Assembly: GCF_014066305.1 (NCBI RefSeq)
Contig: NW_023501123.1
Span: 1-64,000, forward strand
Direction: 5' to 3'
DNA: 64,000 bases
Source: Letharia columbiana
Lineage: Eukaryota > Ascomycota > Lecanoromycetes > Lecanorales > Parmeliaceae
Part shown: piece by piece, positions 1 to 13,902 of the stretch
How the letters are laid out: each line of letters opens with the position of its first letter
Position numbering within the stretch: position 1 is the stretch's first letter
Notes under the pieces: model-generated
What the model was told of the DNA's origin: nothing
The model's input: only the letters and a program-made list of their open reading frames with translations
The model's database searches: none
Translations under genes and position numbers: made by a program

Positions 1-142
1 TTATAAAATTATAAGTATTATAAGTATAATTTAAATATCTTATTTTCTTATTTAATTAATAAGTATTATATTTAATAATAGATTTCTATTATTATCTTAA
101 AAAATGAAAGATTCTATTAAAATCTATAAGATATTATATTTT

Positions 143-595
143 TTTACGAGTAAAGGCCTACGAATTAAATTTATAATCATTTTTTTAATTAGAGCTATCG
201 AGTAAATAGATGAGCGAACTTTAATAAGCGGGCTATCCGGCTATCGGGCGAACTTTAATAAGCGATATTTAAATTCCTTACGCTTTAATAATTATAAGAC
301 TAAATTTAGAAATTCTTTTTTTATCTAAAAATTTTTATTTCATTCTATAATTTTAGAAAGAAATCTTAAAATCTTAATAGAAAATAAAAAGTTATTCTAA
401 AATTAAATATTATATATCTATTTTTTAATTAGAGCTATTCGGCTATATTTTTTTAATAGTTATAAACGCTAATTTATTTATTTATAATAATTTAGTTAAT
501 TTAATTAAAGAGCGTAATAATTCTATATTTATAATTAGCTATATATATAAATTTAAGATTTTTAAACTTAGCTTTATTTTATTCTATTATATATA
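143..595 (+). repeat. Long diverged direct repeat, copy A
   Basis: This stretch matches 13903-14452 in the same orientation. Both begin with TTTACGAGTAAAGGCC and both contain a shared run ending near AAATTTAAGATTTTTAAACTT. Copy B carries an extra segment of roughly 90 nt near its start. The two copies lie 13.8 kb apart, so they could be ends of one large element or two separate insertions of a family. In copy B one frame stays open for about 50 codons, but no domain is recognised. Confidence 0.65.
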
Positions 596-3014
596 CTAAT
601 AGAATTAATTATTAATTATTAATTAATTTATTAGCGTATAATTAAACTCGCGAACTTTTCTTTAAATTTAAATTAAAATTCTTCTTTAAGTCTTTTATTA
701 TATCTATTTTATTCTTCTTTATCTAAAAATCTTATAATCTTATATTATTAATTATTATTTTAAGTTTTACGCGAGCGCTATAAATTAAAATAAGAACGAT
801 AAGCTTTTTATATACTACTTTTTTTTTTTTTTTTTTTTTTTTTATTTATTATAATATTATAATAATTAGAAAGATAATTAAAAAGATACTTAGAATTTAT
901 ATTTTATTTTCTTCTTATAGTATATCTTTTATATACTATTATTTATAGATTTAATAAATATATATATTATAAAATTAACGTAATAGTAATTTTATATAGC
1001 GAGAAGATAAATAATAATAGAATTATAAATAATCTATTATTAAAAATAGAAGATAAAATTCTCTATTATTATAAAAGTGAAATTAAATTTATAATTTTAA
1101 TTATATATATAGAAGTAAACGATATAGACGATCTTTAGCGAATACTTCGCGATAATAATCTTTTAATAGAATTCTTCTTATTTTTATCGCTATTAAAGTT
1201 TTATAATTATTTAATTAATATTAAAAATTATAAGCGTAAAGCGATAGAAGAGCTCTTATAGAATTCTTATATTATTAAATCTCGTTAATATACGATAACT
1301 CTTAAAGTATATAACTTACTTAGAGCTCGCTTATAAAAAAGTATATAATATCGATCTTAATATAATATTAATTATAAGAGATAAAGTTAAAAATATAGAT
1401 AGATTTAAAAGCGTAAATTTAGAGAATTAGAAAAAGATATTATAAGAGATTAAAGATATATACTTTTATAAATAATAAGATTAACTATATTATAGTATTA
1501 TTAGATATTAATATATATAATTTTTTTATTTAATATTCTAAAGGAAAAATATATATTTATATTAGCTATATAATTAAGTCTAGATAATTAAAAATAGAAA
1601 AGCGTTATTAATAATAATAAGAATATAATCTCGTAATAGAAAGATTTAATAGAGAAGAAAATATTAAATAATTTTATCTATCTCGTAACTTTAAGATAAA
1701 TAAAAAAGAGAAAGAATAAGAGATAAGTATATTATTAGATAATAATTTAAAGCTATTAGTTAAATTATTTAATATAATTAAGTAATCTCGTAAATAGAGA
1801 TTATTTTTTATCTTTATAATAATTTAAAAGTTTTAATAAAGAGCTTATTAGTCTCTATAAGCGAAAATAATATATATCGATTTTTACGACTACGAACTTT
1901 ATTATACGATTAAGAAATATAAGTATAAAGATTTTGCGGTATAGAACTATTCTTCTAAGATCGATTATAAAATACGCTATTATTATTTCTCGCGTATATA
2001 AAATTATTAACTTATAATTTTTAGATTGGAAAAATATATAATTATATATAAACGAATTCTATAGTAAATATCTTTTTTATTTATTACTCTCTCTTTAATA
2101 AAAGTATACTAAAAATCACCTAGACTAATTAATTAAAATTCGATTTATTATCTTTATATATTTATTTTAATAAGATCGAGCGCGTAGTATAAAGGAATTT
2201 GATAGTATGATAATTTAATATAAATAATAATAATTTTCTAGATTTATTAAGCTCGGCTAAATAGTAGTCGAAGAATTATAATTATACGCTAAACGAATAA
2301 AAGTTAGATAAAGATAGCGATAGAATAAAAAAGATCTTTTAAATAATAGCTAATAACTATAATAGTAAAGTTTTAAATTACTTTTTATTCTTATTATTAA
2401 GATATAAATATTTAGATATAAAAGCTTAAAAGAAGAGATTATAATAGATTTCGCTATTTATTAATTAAAAAGATACTTAGAATTCTATAATATAAATTCT
2501 TTCTTCTTATATCGAACGCTAATTCTTAGAATTTATAAATCTTTTTAAGATAATTAAGAGATAATAGATTTACTAATATATTACTTAATAGCTCTTTATT
2601 ATCGATCTCTCGATTCTTTATAAAAGTTATTTCTTATACTTAATAATAATAAAGCGATAACTTTATACTCTTAAGTTTTTAGTCGTTTACGCTATCTATC
2701 TTATAAGCTCCTTTAATATTTCTATTAAGAGTTATAGTTAATTTTAAGATATAGTTCTTTTTAATTATAATATCTTTTTTATACGGCGAGTACTTTCTAC
2801 TTATAAGTATACTTAGAAATAAATAATACTTCTCGATTGAGGTTTATATCTCAAATATTTATATTCGTTAGATATACGTTTTTCTTCGAATCTTTCTTCT
2901 TATTAGCTTTAATATTTCTATTAAATTTATCTTTATCTTTCTTTCTTAACTTTTTAACTTTTTCTTCTTCGATCTTATAAATAACGTCTTAAACTTTTAT
3001 TATTATATTAAATT

Positions 3015-3107
3015 CTTACTTCTAATCTAATTTATATTAAATTCGTTTACGACTATTATTTAACTTATAATACTTTAAAATTCGAGAATTTAAAATCTTA
3101 TTTTATA
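3015..3107 (+). repeat. Diverged direct repeat, copy A (partner 3662-3753)
   Basis: About 90 nt beginning CTTACTTCTAATCTAATTTA recur at 3662-3753 in the same orientation, with scattered C/T and A/G differences expected of independent RIP. The offset is about 647 nt. No coding content is seen. Confidence 0.55.
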
Positions 3108-3661
3108 CTCTCGATATATATATATAATTAATATTATTGCTTAAAATTCTTCTTTAAAGTAATTACTATTACGCTCTAAGCGTTCCTTTACTTACTTATC
3201 GTCGATACTTCTTCTCTATCTTATACGCGTAATAAATATAATTAATTTTATAATTTAAATCTTAAATCTTAGACTTTATATAGAGCTAGAATAATACTTT
3301 ATAGTAATTAAGTATAAATTTCTAATTCTCGACGTCTAGTTAAGTTTAGAGTATACTTTTATAAATTAAAAAGAAATATTTATCGATCGATCTTTAATCT
3401 TGATATTTTTATTTTATTAAATATCTTTATAGATAAAGCTATTAATAATATAAGAACGTAGAGATAATAGAAATTCTATACTCTCGTAGATTATCTTAAC
3501 GAGCTTTCGTAGGAAAAATTCATATTTATAAGTTATTCAAATTCTTATTTGATCTATAAACGCGTTTTATAATTTAATTATATTTTATTTATATAGATTA
3601 ATACTAAGTGTTATCTCTTTTTTAGCGATCTTCTTATTAATAATAAAGATTATATTTAGAT

Positions 3662-3753
3662 TTTTACTTCTAATCTAATTTATATTAAGATTATTTATAA
3701 TTATTATTTAGCTTATAATACTTTAGAGTTCGAGAATTTAAGATCTTATATTT
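3662..3753 (+). repeat. Diverged direct repeat, copy B (partner 3015-3107)
   Basis: This is the second copy of the 90-nt repeat. Both copies contain the run ATTCGAGAATTTAA or its close variant GTTCGAGAATTTAA. It may be part of a larger tandem or nested insertion that RIP has blurred. Confidence 0.55.
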
Positions 3754-5145
3754 CGTATTAAAATTATTAACTATATATCTATTTAAATAAGAAATTCTCG
3801 CTAATAAAGGGGATATAAAGAGACCGTTATTAGAAGAATAAATTTTTATATTTTTCGGTGATTAGAAAGATAATTAGAATTCTATTTTATATCGAGTATC
3901 TTAATTCTCTTCTATCTAAGTAAAGCACTTTTAATTATCTTATTTTTATTATTTACGCACTCTCTTTTATTATATACTAATATATTATTTATATAAGCTC
4001 TATATTTTTAATTATTAATATAATTCTTTTATTATAAATAGTATAAAGATTACTAATTATATAATTTATTAATAGAATAATAACTTAATAAAAAGTTAAT
4101 ATACGATGAAATTTTAATATTAGAGCCGCTTTAATAACTTCTTATAATATATTTAATATAGAAGTCTAAATTCGTATAATATAATAAGATAGTAATATTA
4201 TATCAATAATCTCTTATATTATATAAGCGAAAGGTCTTTTTTAAAAAAGTAAATTAATTAATTTCTAATATCTTTTAATCTCCCGTAAAGTAATAACTAA
4301 ATTATTATTAATTATATATATATATTACTTAATAAAATATTATATTACTATACTTACTTTCTTACTTTTAATATTAATTTTTAATCTTTATAAATAAAGA
4401 TCTTAAAATACTCTTTCTAATAATCTTTATATCGAGAGCGTAAATAACTAAAGACTTATCTTATTTAGTTTTTTTCGCGATTATCTTTTTACGACTAGAA
4501 GACTTTAAGATTTTTTTTTAATTTAAAGCTCTAATATAAAGATTAAATAGACGATCGTTCGATTAATTATTTATATTATTAAAAAGATTATTAAGATTTA
4601 TATTATCTTTCGAATAGACTAACTTAATATATAAATCGATATCGCTATCTCTATATAATAATAATATAATAGAATCGCTATCGAGATTAATAATTATTAG
4701 CGATATATTATTATTAAGTTAAATTAAGACGAATAAGATAAAATAATTACGATATAAAATATTAATAAGAGAAAATATTTAAGATATTAAGAAAGAAAGA
4801 AAGAGAGAATTTCTACTCGTAGCTTTAATATCTTAAAATTTATCTAGCGTTATACTAGCGAAGCCTATCGAATTTAATTTATTAAATAACGTTATATAAT
4901 ATAATAATTATACTTCTAATTATTATTATAATTATACTAGTTAACTCTAAAGAAACTAATTTTTTAACTAGAAGATTTATATCTAGATATTTAATAACTA
5001 TATATTAAAATATACTTACTTTAAATTCTAAATATAAATATCTTTACTCTTAGACGAGATAAAGAAGCTATAGATTTAAGACCGAATATTACTAAGAATC
5101 GCCTACTATTTTCTATTATATTTTAGCTATTTACGATTATTAACA

Positions 5146-5421
5146 TACTCGTTAATAAGAAAGATATACTATTACTATACGAATTTAGTCGCGATATTAA
5201 TAATAACTATAAGAATTAAAGCTATTAAACGTAGAAATACTCGTTAATAAGAAAGGCGTACTATTATTATACGAATTTAATCGCGATATTAATAATAATT
5301 ATAGAAATTAAAGCTATTAGATATAGAGATACTCGCTAATAAAAAAGACGTACTATTACTATATAAATTTAATCGCGATACTAATAATAATTATAAAAAC
5401 TAACGCTATCGAGCGTAGAAA
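5146..5421 (+). repeat. Tandem repeat, three 92-bp units
   Basis: Units start at 5146, 5238 and 5330, each with TACTCG followed by TAATAA and a shared core ending in CGTAGAAA or a close variant. They differ mainly by transitions. The period is exactly 92 nt in two consecutive intervals, which is not a multiple of three, so a protein repeat is unlikely even though one frame contains a short LLL..E..RDIN-like string. Confidence 0.8.
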
Positions 5422-8099
5422 TATAATCTTTAATTTAATATAGATTTTAGAATAAGAAAGCCTCTTTTACTAAAGTAGTAGTATTTTTACGAGCGTATAT
5501 CTATATTTAAATCGATTTAAGAAGTTTTATTCTATAAATATAAAATATATAAAGTTATTAGATTAAGTATAATAGCTAAATATTATTAATTAAGCGTAAT
5601 AAATAGAAAGATAATTAGAATATCTTATTCTTAACTTAGAATAGTTTTTCTTTTATTTATTATATATTTTCTTTTTATAAAAACTACGTCTAGACTTTAA
5701 TAATATTATATTATTACTTATAAACTTATATCTTATCGTAATTATCTAAAAAGCTATATATCTTTTAATTATAAAGTAATTCTTTTTATATAAAATATAT
5801 ATAATTAAGTTACTAAATATTAATTAATAATTTTCTTTATTTATAATTATTAAAGAGTAAATTATATTATTAAAATCGCTTACTAATTTTATCTTTATAG
5901 CTTCTTAAAGTACTTATAGTATAAAGATTTAAATTCAAAACGAATTAACTAATTTTAAAGTTATATAAATTAAGATCTTCTTTATTACTTAAATAAATAT
6001 AATCTAAAAAATAATTAAGTTCGTTAATCTCTATTATTCGCGAATTTTCTTTAATATATAGACTTTAAAGTCTAATTAGTAATAATATAATTAGCGTATA
6101 TAATTAATTTATTATCTAATTTAGATATATATAATTAATATAACTACGTACTTTTCTTATTTATAATTATACTTCTTAAACTTCGCGTATAATTTTCTAA
6201 TCTTCGCCTTCGCGAAGTCTTATCTTTACTTTACTTCGATAATTTAGATAAGCTTAAATTAATAATTAATAAATTATTAGTAATTTTCTAAACTTTCACA
6301 ATTATCGAGTTAATAACTTTAATAAATAATAATATTATATATTAACGAATTATATTTAATATTATAATTAATTATTATATTAAGAGATATAGCGCTATTA
6401 AATATATACTTACTTTATAAAAATAATATTATTAATTTAATTTAACTATAGAATATAGAGAAAATAATTTTATTTTCTCTAGATATAGATAATATTATAA
6501 TAAACGAGCGTATTATAATATAATTACTATAATAATAAAAAGAATTTTTAAAAAAGAAGAGGATAGATTAGAAAAGAATAATATTAAATATTTATTATTA
6601 AGCTAATTAATATTATATAACTAAAATCTTATTAGAATAAAATACTATTTAAAGATAGATTAAGTTTAAATATTAATTAGAAAGCTAACTAGAAAAAGGA
6701 ATTAACTTCTTTTTTATTAATATATATCGTAAAGCTATATATAAGCGCTTCTTTCTATATTTCAAATATACTTTAGATATCTATAGCTATATATATACGC
6801 CCCCTCTTATATTTCGTATATATTTCATATATTTCGATATTCTTTATATACGCGGTATACTTATTAAAGATAATCTTATTAATTTAATTAATTTCTATTT
6901 AATCTTACATTTATTAATTATAAGAAAAGCTCTTTATTTTAATATTATAACTTTATTAATTTATTATTCTTAGATATCGGGCTATTTATAGCTTATAATT
7001 AATTTATTTACTCTCTTCTCTTCTTCTATTTTAAAGATAAAAGAAGATATTATTTCTTTTTCGCCTTCGCCTATAATAAACTAGTTATTATTTTTATAAG
7101 ATTAAAGATATTAATTTAAAAACGAGGTCGTTTAATTAAAAGCGGAGAATATAATACTTTAATATTTTAACGCTTAAGTAAAAGATATTATAATATTACT
7201 CGAATAAAAAAGAGTCGCATTAATAAGAAAGATATCGATATTTAAAAATAATCTTAGCGCGATAAAAGATTTAATTTTTATATATAGAAGATTTAGATAA
7301 TAACTAGTTTAGCTAATTAAATTATTAAAGCATCTTAAATTAGATTCTAATTCTATATTAATATCTAATAAAATAAATTTAATAATTTTAAAATATTAAT
7401 ATATATCTTTATTAATATAACTAATAATTAGAATATTAATTAAAAAAATATAATTTCTAATTCTAATATTTAAAATAATATAATAATAAATAAGTAGTAT
7501 TAAAGCGAATTAAGTATATATTATATCGAGTAGAAAAGCGTTAATAGCTAGATTAATTAGAGTTTTAAATTAATTAAATTAAATATTAATTCTATATTAG
7601 CGTTATTATATACTTTTAAATATATAATTACTAATTATAATATTAATTAGAAAGAATTAATCTTTAATTTAAAATATCGAAAATAATATAGCGATATATT
7701 ATTAAAGCGATATAAGTTATTAAAGCGATATAAGTTTTTATTATAGTAAGAAGATAGAATTTATATATTAAATATTAATTTCATTTTATTTCTAATATTT
7801 TATTCGTTTACGTATCTCTTTTAATTTCTCTTTAAATATCTTAATCTTATAATATTAACTAAACCTTTATTTAGCGTAAGCTCGACTTTCTTAATTAACG
7901 ATACTTAGTATAAGATATCGATAAATATATTTCGATATAAAGATAATAATAAATCTTACTTTCTTTTTAATATTAATAATAAAAAATAATAAATATAATA
8001 ATAGATAAAGATAATATAGATTATATAGAATTAATTTAAATCTAATAGTAATTATTAGCTTATCTATTAAGGCTTAGAAATTAAGAAATTCTAGAAGTA

Positions 8100-10100
8100 A
8101 ATATAATTTAACGAATATACGCTTATCGATTTCGGGGAGTTATATATTATTTATTATTACTACGATAAGATTCTAATTTATTTATTTATAGATTACGAAA
8201 TAAGTAATATAATAATATATATTAAGTTTAAAGAATATATTAAGAAATCTAATTTAAGTAGTTTATAATAAACGAATCTAGTTAATAATTATAAAAATTA
8301 GATATATTTCTAAATTAGATAATATAAACTATTAATAAATAAAACGATAAATAAAATATCTAATTTACTATTTACTCTAGAAAAGATAATATTAAGATTC
8401 TCTTATAATATTAAAAAGTCGAAAGTTTATACGCGAAGATTTCTTAAAATAATTTTATTACTAGATTATAAATATCGATATTTTATTTATAATCGCTAAT
8501 AATTCTAAGATATTATAACTTTTACGCTATCTTAATTTTAATATATAATTAAAATTAATATTTATTATAAAGAATCGATTAATAAAAAAAGCTATAGAAT
8601 TAAAAATAGAATTATTAAAGAATTTACTAGTCGATAATATTAAAGTCTCTCTAACTCTAAATTATTAATTATCTTATAATTACTAATTATTTATAATAAT
8701 TTTAATCTTTTTATTAATATTAATTAATAATAATATAAGATTCTTATAAATTTTAAATATATCGAAGGTAAATATACTAGCTAGAAACTTATAAGTATTA
8801 TTAATCTAATTCTTATAGAATATAAGATTTAAAATTATATACTTAGACTTATAATTAATAACGTTAGTAATAATAATATACTCTTCGAAGATTTAATTAC
8901 TTATCTTTCTATTTCTATAGTAAAGAATTTACTTAATATTAGAGAATTTAAATCTTTAGATTATTTATAATATATTCTCTATATAGCGTACGTTATTTAA
9001 TTAATCTTAAAAAAACTTCTAGATAATATTAAAATTATTTTAATAAATAAGAAATTTTAGAGAAGCTAAGATAATAAAGAAGATAAGAATTAAGTTTAAA
9101 TAAATACGATTAATCTATTAATAACTCTAATAAAAATATAATATTTCTTATTATTATTCTAATTATTATATTATTAATTATATTAAAATTCGAAAAATCG
9201 CTATATATATTAATATTAGCGACTAGCGTAAAGAGATCTTTTTTATATTATAAGCTAAATAACTTTAAAATAAAAACGTTTTAATATTAGATAAATATTA
9301 ACCTTCTAAAGAAGAGTAATATTATTAAAGACGCTCTCTTAAGCTCTTTTAGAATATTAAGACTCGTTAAAATTTAACTTATTAGATATTAATCCGCGCT
9401 CTACTTCTTTATATTAATATTATATACTTCTTAAAGAATAAATTAATTATTTACTTAAGATTAAGTAATAAGAAATAATTATAAATAGAAACTATAGTCT
9501 AGATATTTAAATAATTTTTAATTAATTTTTAATAGATTTAATATTTAATTTAGTTTATTAGATCTTTTTATAAATTTATAAAGTTAATAAGTAGAGAAAA
9601 GAAGATTATAATTTACTACGTCTTTAACATCTATAATTATCTATTTAACTATATAGATAAAGAGCTCGAAAAATTAAGAAGAAAGAGAGTTTCTTAGAAA
9701 AAGAACTTCTTAAAGCTCTTAAGACGGCTCACGAGAAATTAATTATCTATTATAATCGAACTTAATTAAATTTAAACTATTTATATAAATAAGCTACGCT
9801 TTTATATCTAAGTTATAATAATATAAAGTTAAAGAAATTAAATTAAAAGATTAATATTAGAAAAAAGCTATAAATGAAGATCTATTAGAAAGCGCTTAAA
9901 AAGATATTTTAAAATTATTAAAATATTAATATAAGTAGTTAATTATAAAGAGCTAAGCGAATAAATTAGTTAAATAAGAATATACTCGATTAAGCGATAG
10001 AATTCGAGATTAAGAATTTAAATAATAAGGATAAATATAATTAGCTTTAGTAGTATAAATAAAATAATAAGTCTTCTAATTATTATTCTAATTATAATCT
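8100..10100 (+). pseudogene. hAT-family transposase fossil, RIP-inactivated
   Basis: One plus-strand frame keeps hAT landmarks in order despite many stops. At 8857-8877 it reads NNVSNNN, the RIP-altered form of the DNASNN block that includes a catalytic-region Asp. At 8971-9006 it reads YILYIAYVIQLI, which fits the usual IPCLAHVIQL block after C-to-T changes. At about 9715-9830 it reads KALKTAHEKLIIYYNR followed by YLYKxATLLYLSYN, fitting the C-terminal region that precedes the hATC dimerisation segment. These three blocks share one frame over about 870 nt; a frameshift follows near 9850. Most stops are TAA or TAG where Gln or Trp codons are expected. Element ends were not found, so the limits are approximate. 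Confidence 0.78.
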
Positions 10101-10983
10101 TATCTCTAATCTTTATAAAGCTTCTTTTAATAATTTAATAAACCTTTCGATTTTAAAGTAATAGAAGAAATTAAAGTCTAAATACGCTATAATCGCTTAA
10201 ATAACTTATAATATTCTTTATTCTTTCGCGAGGGCTATTATATATAAGCGATATTTCTTAATAGCTAAAAGATATTATAATACTTAAAAGTATTATTTAC
10301 TAGCGATATTCTATATTCTAATAATAATTCTTTATATAAAGTATTAAGAAAATAAGCTTAAATAGATTAGACTTAATTTTAAAGAAGATCTTAATATATT
10401 AAATTAGATTAAAAGAGCTAATAATACTTTATATAAAAATTTAATTAATAATTATAATAATTATATTAATAAAGATAATAAGCTTATAAAAAGTATTTCG
10501 ATAAGTCTAATATTTATAAATTTATTAAGATATATCGCTAATACTCTATAATATATAGAGAGATAATTAATAAACTTATAGTTAGAGAGAATTAGTAATA
10601 ATAAATTTAATCTTAACGAAGAGATCTAAGATAACTCGAGAAGCGAATTTATTTATAAATAATTAATAAGTTTAATTAAATAAAGATAAATTTAGAATAT
10701 TTAGAAGAATCGCGGTAGAGTAGAATAGAAGAGTGGGTTAGAGTTCGAGAGAAGAATAAATATAAAGTTTATTAAGCTTATTTAACGCGTTAAGACGAAT
10801 ATATAAATAGAGATAATTATAGAATTTTATTCTTATAATATTTAAAGATTTAAAATTTAGAATATTCTTTTATATTATAATTTTAAGAAGAAGAATAGAG
10901 ACGCTTATAGTTCTAATTATTATTCTAATTATTACTATTAATAAGAAGATAAATAGCTATATTAAATTACTCTTTATATTCCC

Positions 10984-11340
10984 TCTCTCTTAATAAAGAA
11001 GAATAAATATATTCTATATATCTCAGTCGGATTATTCTATAAATATAGAAATCTCAGTAGGGATATCTCATATATATATTATTTCATGATATGATTCTAT
11101 AGATATACTATACCATAGAATATCCCGCCAAGATTCCGAATCCATATTAGAAAAATGGTATAATATTCGACTCTACTTATACTATACTCGAGTACGATAT
11201 AATATTACTTAATATGAAATATTCTATGAAATATATTATACCTTTTCGGCCAGTATTCGAAACGATCTTTAGAAACGCTTAATTAATTATAATATACTTC
11301 TAGAAGGCTAATAAAATGCTAGTAGTACTTCGTAACTACA
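10984..11340. repeat. Less-mutated island inside the RIP block
   Basis: This patch contains CA and TG dinucleotides (for example CATGATATG and CCGAATCCATA) that are nearly absent on both sides. It also has repeated motifs such as CTCAGTMGG and TATACTATACC/TATTATACC. It may be a younger insertion or a low-copy fragment that escaped RIP. No gene is seen. Confidence 0.45.
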
Positions 11341-12407
11341 TAATTAAGAAAGATAAATACATTTACGCTCTTATACTCTTATATATTATATAATAGAATA
11401 CTTATTATTACTTAATTATCTTCCTTCTACGTAGTAAAGTAACTCTTTATCGTTATATACTAAACGATCGTAAAAATAAAACGATAAGCGCTTAAAATAT
11501 TAATAAGCTATTAGAAGATTCTCTCTTTTAAGTATAGCTAAAGAATTTAAAAGAGATCTTTAACGTTATATATAAATAATAAGTTATATTAAAACTAGAA
11601 GACGTATATTTAGACTATATTTTAAAGAGGTAAAGAATTATTAAATCTTATCTTCGACGTTTATAAAATTACCTCTTCTTTCGTTAGACTTTTAATATAA
11701 ACTAGATCTTTAAGTTCTATAAAAATAAGGGTAATAAGAGCTCTATATAATTATCGGCTATCTTTTAAACTTAGTTTAAGAAGTAAGTGCTATTAATTTA
11801 TTTTACGGTATTTCATCTAAATTTAGTTTATATTAGAAAGGAGTTAATTAATAAGAAATAAAACTACGTATTTAACTTTCTTAATACTTATATTTCTAAT
11901 ACTAATACTTAATAAGCGTTTATTTATAAGACTTTCTATGAATTTAAGTATCGCCGAGATATATTTATAGCTAACGTACTATACTAAAAAGATAAGAATA
12001 ATTCTAATTTATTTTAGTCTCGTATATTAACTATAGCATTAAGACTCGCTACTTTAGTCTTAAGACTCTTTAGAATCTCAGCTAATTTAGTAGTCTTAAA
12101 ATAAGTCTTTTCTATTTAAAATCTTCTTTATAATAAGCTTCGTAATCGCACTTTTTCTAAACGAATAAATAAGCTTTAATTTATCTATATTAATACTCGG
12201 ATTCTTCGTTATAAGTATATTATAAGGGCGGAGACTAAAGAATCTTTAAATAAAAAGTAAAATGTTATATCTATAGAAGAATTATAGCTGATTTTAAATA
12301 AGAATATAGAGTTGAATATAGAGAAGAAGTATCTATCTATATCGGAGTCTACGGATATATTAATTAATAACGATAATATAAAGTCTAACTACGAGATAAA
12401 CGCGTTA

Positions 12408-12491
12408 TTAAAAGCTTCTATAGCTCTTATAACTTCTATATATACCTCGAATCTATATAGTCTTATTTCTTAACTCGTAAGAGTATTCTTA
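12408..12491 (+). repeat. Diverged direct repeat (partner 14800-14883)
   Basis: About 84 nt recur at 14800-14883, including CTTAACTCGTAAGAGTATTC in both copies. Differences are mostly C/T and A/G. It is probably part of a dispersed element within the RIP block. Confidence 0.6.
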
Positions 12492-12582
12492 GTAAAACTA
12501 GATTATACGAAAATAATATCTCTTAATAAATAGATTTTAGATTAAATTTTAAGTATCTACTAGTATCTTACTAGCGTAATTA

Positions 12583-12661
12583 TTAGATTAATTACTTTAT
12601 AGTAATTATACGTATAATTACTAAAAGTATAATTACTATAAGACTTTTAATTATATCGCTA
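12583..12661 (+). repeat. RIP-mutated copy of the transposon-end motif at 20493
   Basis: 79 nt match 20493-20571 almost base for base. Where the two differ, this copy mostly has A/T and the 20.5-kb copy has C or G, as in TTTATAG against TTTACAG and TTATATC against TTACATC. It contains the perfect palindrome GTAATTATACGTATAATTAC. The motif adjoins a pogo/Fot-type fossil at 20.5 kb, so it probably marks another element of that family. Confidence 0.7.
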
Positions 12662-12845
12662 TTTAGAGCCTCTTCGATAATTATATATTTTTAAAATATA
12701 TTAATATATATTACTCTATCTCTTAATAAATAAATATAAGTTTAAAATAGCACTAGTAGATACTTGAAAATATATTAAATATATATACGATTTCGTTCGA
12801 TAAGTAATCTCGCTAAGTAAGAATCGAATATAGGTGTTAGTAACT

Positions 12846-12970
12846 TAGTTAAAAAAGTCTAGTTTCGAAAGTATCTACGCTTAATAGTTAGATACCTCTA
12901 TTTAAATCTAAATAGAGCCCTTATAGAGTCTTCGTAAGAGCTACTACTAATAGTAGAATAATCGAAAAAT
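12846..12970 (+). repeat. RIP-mutated relative of the 43.47-kb repeat core
   Basis: The sequence aligns with 43471-43600 with many C-to-T and G-to-A differences in this copy and shared anchors such as CTATTTAAATCTAAATA (CTATTTAGATCTAAATA at 43.5 kb), TCTTCGTA and CTACTACTAA. A hairpin stem seen at 43.49 kb survives here as GTATCT...AGATAC. This gives a direct before-and-after RIP pair within one window. Confidence 0.75.
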
Positions 12971-13902
12971 TCTTTTTTATTAGAGATAAGTCTTAAAGCT
13001 AATATATCTACTACTATTATATAGACTTTAATTATTATTAATACTTCTATTATCTTCGTCGTTATCTCGTCTTCTATTATAATAAGAAGAATAGTATTAA
13101 GTAGTAGTAAGAATAATACTTATAGCTATCTCTTTAAATAGAGAGTTATTTATAACTGAAATATAGCTATTATAGTTATAAAATATAACTATTAATTATA
13201 AAAATAAAAAATATCGCTATTATAGTTATAAATATCTATTATTTCTATATACTTAGCGTATATTAGATCTTAAATTATAAATTAATTTATAATTTATATA
13301 CTTTTAATATATAATATAATCTAATAAGTAAAAATATAATTATCGAATATAATCGTATATATATAATACGCTAATTTGAAAATATATTTAGCATATTTTA
13401 AAAATATATAATTATCGAAGGGGCTCTTATATTAAACTTATATTTACTTATATAAAGTTCTTTTCTTATATTCTATCTATTATATATACGCGATTTATTT
13501 ATATAATAATTATATATAGCGATATAATATTATATATAAAGTAAATACTTTATAGTAATTATTATATATTAAATCTCTAGAGTATTATAATATATAATTT
13601 ATAAAATATACTTAATAATTTAAATATAAGTCTTTTAATTAGTTAAATCTATAGTCTTAGTAATAGAGACTTTTAGACTAAGAGTTTTTAAGTTCTATAT
13701 ATACTATTTTAACTATCTTATACTAAGAATTTACTTTTAAGTCTCTAAATCGTTATTAATATTATTTAATATTTAGTATAATTTAGCTTTTAATATACTT
13801 AGATATACTTAAAGACTTATATTAATAATTTAATATAAATATACTAAAATCGAATTACGCTAATAATAAAATCTATAAATATATATAATAACTTTATATA
13901 TA

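Noticed and set aside
1080..1460. Possible C-terminal tail of a pogo/Fot transposase (KR-rich frame)
   Set aside because: Only loosely similar basic composition; no catalytic block found in the same frame.
5146..5421. Ankyrin-like reading of the 92-bp repeat
   Set aside because: One frame gives an LLL..E..RDIN-like string, but the 92-nt period is not a multiple of three and ankyrin units are 99 nt, so the frame is lost in each unit.
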